Shown here: positions 15,409 through 21,485 of the stretch, piece after piece | How positions within the stretch are numbered: the stretch's first letter is position 1 | Layout of the letters: each line of letters starts with the position of its first letter | Origin: CAYIYO01 sp964367715 | Lineage (GTDB): Bacteria > Chlamydiota > Chlamydiia > Chlamydiales > Criblamydiaceae | NCBI GenBank assembly: GCA_964367715.1 | Contig: CAYIYO010000016.1 | Coordinates: forward strand, 1 to 37,205 | Direction of reading: 5' to 3' | DNA: 37,205 nt | Position numbers and translations under genes: made by a program | The notes under the pieces: generated by a model | The model's database searches: none | What the model saw: only the letters and a program-made list of their open reading frames with translations | Told to the model about the DNA's origin: nothing

Positions 15409-16862
15409 GCATTAGCCTCAGGCGTACCATCCACTCTTTCTAGAGCGACAAAGTTTTCGATATGAGGAGTATGCGCAAACTGATCAATGCATTGCATCGC
15501 AACGATACGGTATCCGCCTTGCACTAATTCGGCAATGTTGACCGCTTGTGTCACAGGATTACACGAAATATACAAAATCTTTTTTGCTCGAAGCCCCAGA
15601 ACCCCTTCGATCGCTTCTGTTTCAAGTCCTGGTCGCGGCGGATCCAACACAATAATATCTGGAAGAGGATATTTTTTTTCTTCTTTAATTTGGCTCAGCA
15701 AATGACGAACAGCGCCCGATAAAATCGTCACATTACTCATTCCATTTAGTGTCGCATTCGTTCTGGCATTAAGGACGGATTCTGCTGATAGATCGATCCC
15801 TATCACCTGCTTCGCGCTTGACGCTGCACAAATGCCTAAGGTTCCCGTTCCACAATAGAGGTCGTATACAACCGAATTCTTATCAATCCCTATCATCTGC
15901 AGTGCTAGCGAATAGAGCTGCTCTGCACGATCGGTATTAGGCTGAAAAAATGCTGTTGGACTGATTTCAAAAGTGAGGTGCTTTGGTTCTTTAGTCGAAT
16001 CAATGGCAACATCCATGTGCTCTCTAAAATGATCCGGACCATAAAGTAGCATCTCATAGAAGTTCGTCGACATCCCCTTTGCTACTTGTTGTATGCGCAA
16101 GAAAATACTAAGGTTTGCATTAGGATCTGTCGGCTCGATCGTATCTCGCAAGAAGGCGACGAAGCTTTCTAGATCTTTTTTATGGATGGCAAAGTCTGGA
16201 TTCCCCGATACAGTAAGCATCACAAGACGATCTCCGGTTCTTTTCCCCTCACGTAAGGTCAGTGTGCGTAAGGCACCCGTATTTTTGTGTGGATGATATG
16301 CATCTAAAGTCGTCTCATCCCACCACGTCCGTGTTGTTCTTAATGCTTCCATGAACCAGGGGCTAACAAGATGACATTCCGTCAGATTCAACACTTTTCC
16401 CTTGCTGGAATCCATGATCAAACCAAGAAATTTTCGATTCAATGCATCGCGAGAAAAGGAAAATTCCATTTTATTGCGATATCCCCAAAGTGGAGAGCAC
16501 GGAATTGGAGGACGGATATCCACATCGGGTGTCAGCAAGTCTTTAAAACATTCGAGCACTTTCTCTTGTTTAAGGCGAAGCTGCTCAGGATAGGGCAAAT
16601 TCTGCCAACGGCATCCCCCACAGACGCCAAAATGTATGCAGCGCGGCTGAATGCGCAAAGGGGAAGGGGTCACAATTTCTTCAAGAATCGCTAAATACTT
16701 TCCTCGCTTTTTTTTCCACAACTTGGCTTTAACGACATCGCCAGGAAGCGCAAAAGGGATTTCGGTGTCGACGGTCATTCCATCTAGGCGAGTGAACTGT
16801 CCGATTCCATTTCCACTGCTATTAAGATCTGTAAGAGAGGCTTCAACTGATATTTGTTTCAT
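15405..16862 (-). CDS. rlmD: RlmD/TrmA-family RNA (uracil-5-)-methyltransferase
   Basis: 485 aa. Makes 5-methyluridine in 23S rRNA (RlmD, formerly RumA) or a related site. The N-terminal 60 residues resemble a TRAM domain (TVDTEIPFALPGDVVKAKLW). CIHFGVCGGCRWQ supplies three Fe-S cysteines and LTECHLVSP the fourth. The methyltransferase core has VVYDLYCGTGTLGICAAS, VLDPPRPG, and ILYISCNPVTQ with the catalytic Cys. The length and Fe-S motif favour RlmD over TrmA. First gene of rlmD-tgt-yajC(-MFS). In C. trachomatis the homologue neighbours yajC and hctA (recalled), whereas here a 3.8-kb accessory block separates it from hctA. Confidence 0.9.
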   Translation of the reverse strand: MKQISVEASLTDLNSSGNGIGQFTRLDGMTVDTEIPFALPGDVVKAKLWKKKRGKYLAILEEIVTPSPLRIQPRCIHFGVCGGCRWQNLPYPEQLRLKQEKVLECFKDLLTPDVDIRPPIPCSPLWGYRNKMEFSFSRDALNRKFLGLIMDSSKGKVLNLTECHLVSPWFMEALRTTRTWWDETTLDAYHPHKNTGALRTLTLREGKRTGDRLVMLTVSGNPDFAIHKKDLESFVAFLRDTIEPTDPNANLSIFLRIQQVAKGMSTNFYEMLLYGPDHFREHMDVAIDSTKEPKHLTFEISPTAFFQPNTDRAEQLYSLALQMIGIDKNSVVYDLYCGTGTLGICAASSAKQVIGIDLSAESVLNARTNATLNGMSNVTILSGAVRHLLSQIKEEKKYPLPDIIVLDPPRPGLETEAIEGVLGLRAKKILYISCNPVTQAVNIAELVQGGYRIVAMQCIDQFAHTPHIENFVALERVDGTPEANA

Positions 16863-17260
16863 TGCTTTCCATTTTGCCCTAACAAAAGTACAAACCTTTG
16901 CAGGAAGTATCCGTAAAATTTTCTAATCGCTTGATTTTAGGGGGTTTTATGGAAAATCTCAAGGAAAAATCGGTATTCCTGGGGGAATGGGTGCCGGAGT
17001 TTGGCATTTTTGATCAAGTAGATACCGATTTGCATCAGGCTCAAAGAGCCGGCATCTTACAGCGAAGGTCGGAACGCAGCGCAGCGGAGTGGAGGCCTGG
17101 ATAAGAAAGAAAAATATATTAAGGTCTGAAGAGGGTGACATAATTATACCGAGGAGCATATATACTTTTTTATTGAAAAAATAATTATCAAGAGTGTATA
17201 GCTATACAAAAGTAAACTTAAATTGCCATAAGGCATGAACGCTAAAGAGTAAAATCTACC
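16863..17260. other. 398-base intergenic region holding a composite repeat
   Basis: It lies between the divergent rlmD and doxX-like genes. The only ordered content I find is the composite repeat at 16968-17158. An open stretch from 16949 (MENLKEKSVFLGEW) runs into the repeat and ends at 17104; it has no ribosome site and no recognisable product, so it is not called as a gene. After the repeat the DNA is AT-rich and contains TATACAAAAGTAAA at 17204-17217, a weak relative of the TATACACAAGTGAAA core. The promoter of the doxX-like gene should be in 17159-17260. Confidence 0.7.
16968..17158. mobile_element. Composite repeat: inverted arms plus GGCTC module, copy A
   Basis: Two parts. First, perfect 9-base arms AATCGGTAT (16968-16976) and ATACCGATT (17022-17030). 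Second, a 126-base module (17033-17158) beginning CATCAGGCTCAAAGAGCCGG and containing the hairpin GGCTC-AAA-GAGCC, which matches 26104-26228 nearly base for base (about ten differences by eye). The same order of an ACCGATT-ended inverted repeat followed by this module is seen at 26020-26228. No coding capacity. A MITE-like or REP-like non-autonomous element is inferred. Confidence 0.6.
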
Positions 17261-17638
17261 ATGTCTTCTATCACAGTATTTCTTCAACTAGTTGTCGCAT
17301 TTAGCTTACTATACGTTTGGGTCATTCGAATTAATCAAAAAACACCTTATCGAGGATCCTGTGCAACTTCTTTAAAAAATGAATTCGCTGCTTATGGTCT
17401 GCCCTTATGGTCTTTCTATCTTATTGGATTCATCAAAATCAGCTCAGCACTCCTACTTCTTGTAGGATTATGGATACCTTTCTTGGCTTTTCTTTCAGCT
17501 TTTGTAATTTCTTTGATGATGATCGGAGCGATATGCATGCATATAAAAGTGAGAGACCCTGTAAAGAAGTCGTTACCAGCTTTAATACTGTTATTTTGTA
17601 GTATCGGCATATGCCTTGGATCATTTTATCATTTATGA
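17261..17638 (+). CDS. Small DoxX-like membrane protein
   Basis: 125 aa with four hydrophobic segments: FLQLVVAFSLLYVWVIRIN, WSFYLIGFIKISSALLLLVG, FLAFLSAFVISLMMIGAICM and LPALILLFCSIGICLGSFYH. The topology, the size and the KISSALLLLVGLW segment fit DoxX-like proteins, inner-membrane proteins linked in other bacteria to thiol or oxidative stress; no catalytic role is established. It ends six bases before the convergent Ca/Na antiporter gene. The composite repeat lies just upstream. An alternative is an unrelated four-span small membrane protein. Confidence 0.6.
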   Translation: MSSITVFLQLVVAFSLLYVWVIRINQKTPYRGSCATSLKNEFAAYGLPLWSFYLIGFIKISSALLLLVGLWIPFLAFLSAFVISLMMIGAICMHIKVRDPVKKSLPALILLFCSIGICLGSFYHL

Positions 17639-17644
17639 TTATAC

Positions 17645-18715
17645 CTATTTAAAGGTCGTTCGGTAAATCACTATAGCGGCCGTTACTAAGGTTAATGGAA
17701 TCACAAACCACATCATAATCATGCTAAACATAGGTAGAAAATCGTGATCTTTAGCTGCCAATATCAAATAACTGGTATAAGCAACATAATACCCTAAAAA
17801 CAACCCGCCTTCCCAACGTGAAATTTTATGTCCAATAAAAAAAACGGGAAGGCAAGCGACACAAGCAGCAATCGCCACAGGCAAATCAAATCGTAAAACA
17901 GACGGAGCAACTACTATCCCATTTGGTGCTATTAAGCCTGCCACACCCACAATACCAAGAATATTGAAAATACAACTTCCGACAACATTTCCAACGGCAA
18001 TATCTCTTTGTCCGCGGATTGTCGCAACCACCGAGGTCGCTACTTCAGGAAGTGAAGTACCTGCAGCAACGATAGTTATCCCAATAACAAGCTCACTGAC
18101 TCCAAATGCCCGCGCTAAAATCACAGCACTATCCAATAACCAACCTGCGCCAAACACACAAAAAATCAATCCTAAAACAATTAGCCCGCATTGCTTTCCA
18201 ATGATTAGGGCATTTAATCCCTTTTTATTTACAGAAAAGGCAGAGTTGTACTCGTCTTTTACTACTTTAACTTCTCTGCGACCCTTGACTATGGCAAAGA
18301 TTATGTAGCAAATCAGACAACAGAATAAGATTAAAGCATTTAACCTGGATATCTTACCATCAAGAGACATTGTTAAAAGGAGCAAGTGTGCCCCTATCAT
18401 GATGGGGACTTCGTACCAAATGAGCTGTTGAGAGATTATAAGCGGCGACAGTAATGCACAAATACCCAAAATGAATAGTATGTTAAAAACCGTGCTACCA
18501 ACATTAGCGCCAATCACTATATCCGGATGATTCGTTAGTGCTGCACGCACACTCACTGCCATTTCAGGAGAACTCGTTCCAAAGGCTACAATCGTCAAAC
18601 CAATTACTAAAGGAGAAATCCCGATTGCCAACCCTAAACGCGATGCTCCACGGACAAGCAATTCAGCTCCCGCGACCAACCCTATTAAACCCAGTAACAA
18701 CATAAGGACCGTCAT
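17645..18715 (-). CDS. Calcium/sodium antiporter of the CaCA family (YrbG-like)
   Basis: 356 aa, about 10-11 spans. Both inverted alpha repeats of the CaCA superfamily are plain: residues about 35-75 (LVIGLTIVAFGTSSPEMAVS, then GANVGSTVFNIL) and about 210-255 (LVIGITIVAAGTSLPEVATS, then GNVVGSCIFNILG), each with the GTS-PE and GN-GS-FN motifs that bind the cations. Between them is a cytoplasmic loop (KGRREVKVVKDEYNSAF). An inner-membrane exchanger, probably Ca2+ export against Na+ or H+. Its ATG overlaps the stop of the upstream antiporter gene by one base (TAATG), so it is the third gene of the SOUL-CPA-CaCA operon. Confidence 0.92.
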   Translation of the reverse strand: MTVLMLLLGLIGLVAGAELLVRGASRLGLAIGISPLVIGLTIVAFGTSSPEMAVSVRAALTNHPDIVIGANVGSTVFNILFILGICALLSPLIISQQLIWYEVPIMIGAHLLLLTMSLDGKISRLNALILFCCLICYIIFAIVKGRREVKVVKDEYNSAFSVNKKGLNALIIGKQCGLIVLGLIFCVFGAGWLLDSAVILARAFGVSELVIGITIVAAGTSLPEVATSVVATIRGQRDIAVGNVVGSCIFNILGIVGVAGLIAPNGIVVAPSVLRFDLPVAIAACVACLPVFFIGHKISRWEGGLFLGYYVAYTSYLILAAKDHDFLPMFSMIMMWFVIPLTLVTAAIVIYRTTFK

Positions 18716-19839
18716 TAATTTACTCCAATAAGTTTCTTAACAGCGATAATGAATACACCTGTCAGCAATAGGTTAAGTGCCAATGATAAAATGGCTACTG
18801 TTAAAGCTATCCCACCTAACCCATAACTCATTGATACCACCAACACACCTGCTCCAACCTCACCTCTCGGGAACATTGCTATGGATAAAGCCAATCGTTC
18901 ACGGATTGTAGCCTCCTTTCGATAACAGAAAAACGGAAACATTTTACCGAAATTTGAAAGTATTGTCACCAAAGCAACATGTGATGCTATAACGCCCCAG
19001 TCAAGCGTATCATGCGGTATTTGTGGCATAGATAACCCGACGAGAACCATAAAGCATGCTGCCACAATCGCGGAAACACGCTGTTCATCAGCCTCTTCCG
19101 GTCCCTCCTGATGTCCTGGCCGCGAATCATCAATATGGGGATTATGCCCTGCTGGACGTGCCAACATACAGCCAAGGACAAAAGCCGGCAAAAGGACTTC
19201 AAGGTGTACGGGAACAACATCATTAATAACCTTACTTGTTACATAAATGATTTCACATAATCCTGTAATCAAACCCGCATATAACATAATCCAAGGCCAG
19301 GATAATGGTAATCTCCACGAGTGTAGATAGCGCCAAGCCATCCAAAGCAATACCATGATCACAAAGACAATGATCCCTAATTGCCACTTCATGCCAACCA
19401 TCATCATCTTAAGAGGGATCATTAACAAAACCGTATCGAGATCATCGAAGATTGCAAGCACACGCGCTTTACGAAATACCCATGTGGCAGATAATCCTGC
19501 TGCTGCAAGCATCGAGAAGAGGACCCCAGCTGAAGTAGGGGATGAAAACCTCGCCAGTAAAAGGGCTTCTGTCCAGGAAGTCATGTCTAGAACCCAAATA
19601 AAATACCCCGCACAAAAAAGCCAAGGAAACATAGCAGCAGTCCCTGCGACTAAATAGTCCCAAGCGTACTGTTTGGGTTTTGACTTGTCTATTTCAAACT
19701 CATATCCTACGTGAATCATGATGAAGGATAAGCAGAACATTGTACCCAATTGAATCCACTCTTCGGCAAATCCTCCAAGAAATTGTGAGCTAATCAGTCC
19801 GAAAACTAACAATAATGAGTAGAGTAATATTTTTGTCAT
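18715..19839 (-). CDS. Cation:proton antiporter (CPA family)
   Basis: 374 aa, about 11 hydrophobic spans. FSSPTSAGVLFSMLAAAGLS and IFDDLDTVLLMIPLKMMMVG match the extended-helix and DD ion-binding motifs of monovalent cation/proton antiporters, and FPRGEVGAGVLVVSMSYGLG matches the late RGE motif. A charged, His/Asp-rich loop (GHNPHIDDSRPGHQEGPEEA) lies mid-protein and could sense ions or pH (inference). Exchanges Na+ or K+ for H+ across the inner membrane. It overlaps the SOUL gene by four bases (ATGA) and the Ca/Na antiporter gene by one. It is shorter than classical KefB-type proteins and lacks a TrkA domain. Confidence 0.82.
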   Translation of the reverse strand: MTKILLYSLLLVFGLISSQFLGGFAEEWIQLGTMFCLSFIMIHVGYEFEIDKSKPKQYAWDYLVAGTAAMFPWLFCAGYFIWVLDMTSWTEALLLARFSSPTSAGVLFSMLAAAGLSATWVFRKARVLAIFDDLDTVLLMIPLKMMMVGMKWQLGIIVFVIMVLLWMAWRYLHSWRLPLSWPWIMLYAGLITGLCEIIYVTSKVINDVVPVHLEVLLPAFVLGCMLARPAGHNPHIDDSRPGHQEGPEEADEQRVSAIVAACFMVLVGLSMPQIPHDTLDWGVIASHVALVTILSNFGKMFPFFCYRKEATIRERLALSIAMFPRGEVGAGVLVVSMSYGLGGIALTVAILSLALNLLLTGVFIIAVKKLIGVN

Positions 19840-20498
19840 GGATGAGTCTCGATAAATTTAGAATTAATTGTTGAGTCAACTTCTATCATTACCTCATTTC
19901 GACGTAAAAAGGGTAATGTCCAAGGGGGATTGTAAAACGCTAAGACAGTCCCTCCAATTGGATTCAGTTTTTCAGCTACAATATACGCTTCAAGCTCGTC
20001 TATATGCAGCTTAATACTTTCATTATCCGCAAGACCGGAAAACCGAATAACGGCAAAGCGTCTAGCAGGCAATGGAATCAAAATCACCTGTTTAGAATTT
20101 GGTTTTGGAAGTGTTTCAACGCTATATTTTTTTGGCATAACGAATCTGACTTTCCACTTATCCATGTGTAGTTCCTGTAGCACGGGAGCGGTCATAGCCA
20201 TTTTTTCGCTGAGTTCATTTGTAACTGGTGCTGTCATCTCCATTTTTTTGTTTGAGGTGTTATTTCCAAATATATAATCCGCGAGAATGTTAAACCCCTC
20301 ACTAATCGCCTGTTTTCTTTCGCCGGAAACTTCAACTTCGGCTAAAATCATAGGGGGATAGTCGCGGATTTCGATATTTTCTTCTGAAGTAACTACTTTG
20401 TAATCGGGCTGTTCAACATTACTCATAATGTTACCTGCTAGTGCTGCTAAGATGATTATCCCGACTAAGATTACTAGTAATATTTTCAAAGTAAACAC
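19836..20498 (-). CDS. SOUL-family heme-binding protein, membrane-anchored
   Basis: 220 aa. The N-terminal LLVILVGIIILAALAGNIM is an uncleaved-looking anchor, placing the domain outside the cytoplasm. The SOUL domain follows: EENIEIRDYPPMILAEVEVS, a twice-used MTAPV motif (KKMEMTAPVTNE and KMAMTAPVLQEL), FVMPKKYSVETLPKP, and the tail VLAFYNPPWTLPFLRRNEVM. All are typical of SOUL/HBP proteins, which bind heme or porphyrin. First gene of the antiporter operon. Its presence beside ion exchangers is unusual; heme sensing or scavenging linked to ion balance is speculation. Heme genes hemE and hemG lie in the same window but in a separate unit. Confidence 0.9.
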   Translation of the reverse strand: MFTLKILLVILVGIIILAALAGNIMSNVEQPDYKVVTSEENIEIRDYPPMILAEVEVSGERKQAISEGFNILADYIFGNNTSNKKMEMTAPVTNELSEKMAMTAPVLQELHMDKWKVRFVMPKKYSVETLPKPNSKQVILIPLPARRFAVIRFSGLADNESIKLHIDELEAYIVAEKLNPIGGTVLAFYNPPWTLPFLRRNEVMIEVDSTINSKFIETHP

Positions 20499-20600
20499 CT
20501 ATTGATAAGATCAAAATGGAGTGGAGGTTATGGATTGCACCATCCACAATATTGGGGATCGGCAAGGGTTAATCCACCCTGCCTTAGTCGTTTTTTTTGT

Positions 20601-20613
20601 TTATACCGAACGT
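20601..20613. repeat. Short TTATACCGAACGT repeat
   Basis: These 13 bases are identical to 28301-28313, where they are joined to the TTTCACTTGTGTATA arm. A related CGAACGTGATTTTATACC string occurs at 37139-37156. Here the second arm is absent. It lies between the hctA terminator and the SOUL gene. A relic of the repeat family is likely. Confidence 0.4.
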
Positions 20614-20640
20614 ATTTTAAAATTTGAAGAAAGAAAAATA

Positions 20641-20671
20641 AAAAGGAGGCGTTATTTTAACGCCTCCTTTT
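20641..20671 (-). terminator. Intrinsic terminator of hctA
   Basis: A perfect 13-base stem, AAAAGGAGGCGTT (20641-20653) with AACGCCTCCTTTT (20659-20671), and a five-base loop. Read on the minus strand the stem ends in a T-rich tail (TTTTTATTTTTC). It is 29 bases beyond the hctA stop, and it separates hctA from the antiporter operon downstream on the same strand. Confidence 0.88.
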
Positions 20672-20699
20672 AATCTAAGGGTAACAAACGGAAAATTGA

Positions 20700-21155
20700 C
20701 TATGCGTGGGCGCTTTTACGTGGCATTTTTGCTGTGCGTTTTTTTGCGCTTTTCTTCTTTACGGAGAAAGGACGTGCGCGTGAAGTCGCTTTTTTAGCAG
20801 CAGTTTTTGCTTTAGGCTTTGCACTTGTTTTTTTCGCTGGTTTTGCAGCTTTCTTTGTTGCGGCTTTTTTAGCTGGTTTCGCAGCTTTTTTAGGAGCAGC
20901 TTTTTTCGCTGGTTTCGCAGCAGCTTTTTTTGTCGCGGCTTTTTTAGCTGGTTTCGCAGCTTTTTTCTTGCCCTTCGTTTGCTTATCTGCTTTCACAGAT
21001 TCTTTACGGAAAATTTTCGCTGTTTTTTCTAGCTTAATTGTCCCTGTACGGACACGCTGAGAAGCAGCTTTATTTCCACGTTCTGCTTTGCCTAGATCAT
21101 GCATAATCTGCTCTAGCAAAGTCTTCAATGTACCTACTGTAGTTTGCAACGCCAT
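20700..21155 (-). CDS. hctA: Histone H1-like DNA-condensing protein Hc1
   Basis: 151 aa. The conserved N-terminal half, with LLEQIMHDLGKAERGNKAAS and RVRTGTIKLEKTAKIFRKES, matches chlamydial Hc1. The C-terminal half is a Lys/Ala/Pro low-complexity tail built on KKAAKPAKKAATKKA-like units, ending in Arg/Lys-rich MPRKSAHA. Hc1 condenses the nucleoid when reticulate bodies turn into elementary bodies. C. trachomatis Hc1 is about 125 residues, so the tail is longer here. A strong AGGAGGAA ribosome site precedes the ATG, and a perfect terminator follows. In Chlamydia translation is repressed by the sRNA IhtA; I cannot identify such an RNA here. This gene is the best taxonomic marker in the window. 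Confidence 0.96.
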   Translation of the reverse strand: MALQTTVGTLKTLLEQIMHDLGKAERGNKAASQRVRTGTIKLEKTAKIFRKESVKADKQTKGKKKAAKPAKKAATKKAAAKPAKKAAPKKAAKPAKKAATKKAAKPAKKTSAKPKAKTAAKKATSRARPFSVKKKSAKKRTAKMPRKSAHA

Positions 21156-21162
21156 GGTTAAG

Positions 21163-21170
21163 TTCCTCCT
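21163..21170 (-). promoter_or_regulatory. Strong Shine-Dalgarno site of hctA
   Basis: AGGAGGAA on the minus strand, seven bases before the ATG at 21155. It is the best ribosome site in the window; most neighbours have weak sites. It fixes the hctA start and implies high translation late in development. Confidence 0.85.
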
Positions 21171-21199
21171 AGTATTTTTGAGAGTTCATGACAGTCTAC

Positions 21200-21229
21200 T
21201 CCATATTTCACTTAGGATATATTCTGCAA
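21200..21229 (-). promoter_or_regulatory. Possible hctA promoter
   Basis: On the minus strand TTGCAG (21229-21224) and TATGGA (21205-21200) are 18 bases apart, giving a start near 21193 and a leader of about 38 bases. Matches are partial, so this is tentative. Confidence 0.28.
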
Positions 21230-21485
21230 CATTTTTTTATATTACTTATTTTTTTAATTCTTAAGATCCAGGAAAAACGCATCCTAGAGAAACGCTCACA
21301 AAGAACGAATGAATGGCTCCATATTACCCCTTAAACGTGATTTTTTCTATCTAATTTCCTATTTCCATAGGAAAAAAATTCCCCATAAAAATTGATAAAT
21401 TTTTTAAAAAATATTTTACATAAAAATTTGAAAGAACGTATTTTTTCTTAGATTGGAAATCAAAATCATGTATGTTTAAAACACG

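Larger units (their letters stand above)
21156..21485. other. 330-base divergent intergenic region, hctA / TPR operon
   Basis: No gene seen. It holds the hctA ribosome site and a possible hctA promoter near 21200-21229. From about 21235 to 21480 it is strongly AT-rich with A and T runs (for example TTTTTTAAAAAATATTTTAC around 21401-21420), which is where the promoter of the TPR gene must lie; no convincing -35/-10 pair stands out. No hairpin longer than a few bases was found. Confidence 0.6.

Noticed and set aside
16949..17104. Open frame beginning MENLKEKSVFLGEW upstream of the doxX-like gene
   Set aside because: No convincing ribosome site, and its last third is translated from the dispersed GGCTC repeat; probably chance.
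20734..21060. Plus-strand open frame opposite hctA coding for an Ala/Phe-rich hydrophobic sequence
   Set aside because: It is the antisense of the Lys/Ala repeat tail of Hc1; the composition is dictated by that gene.
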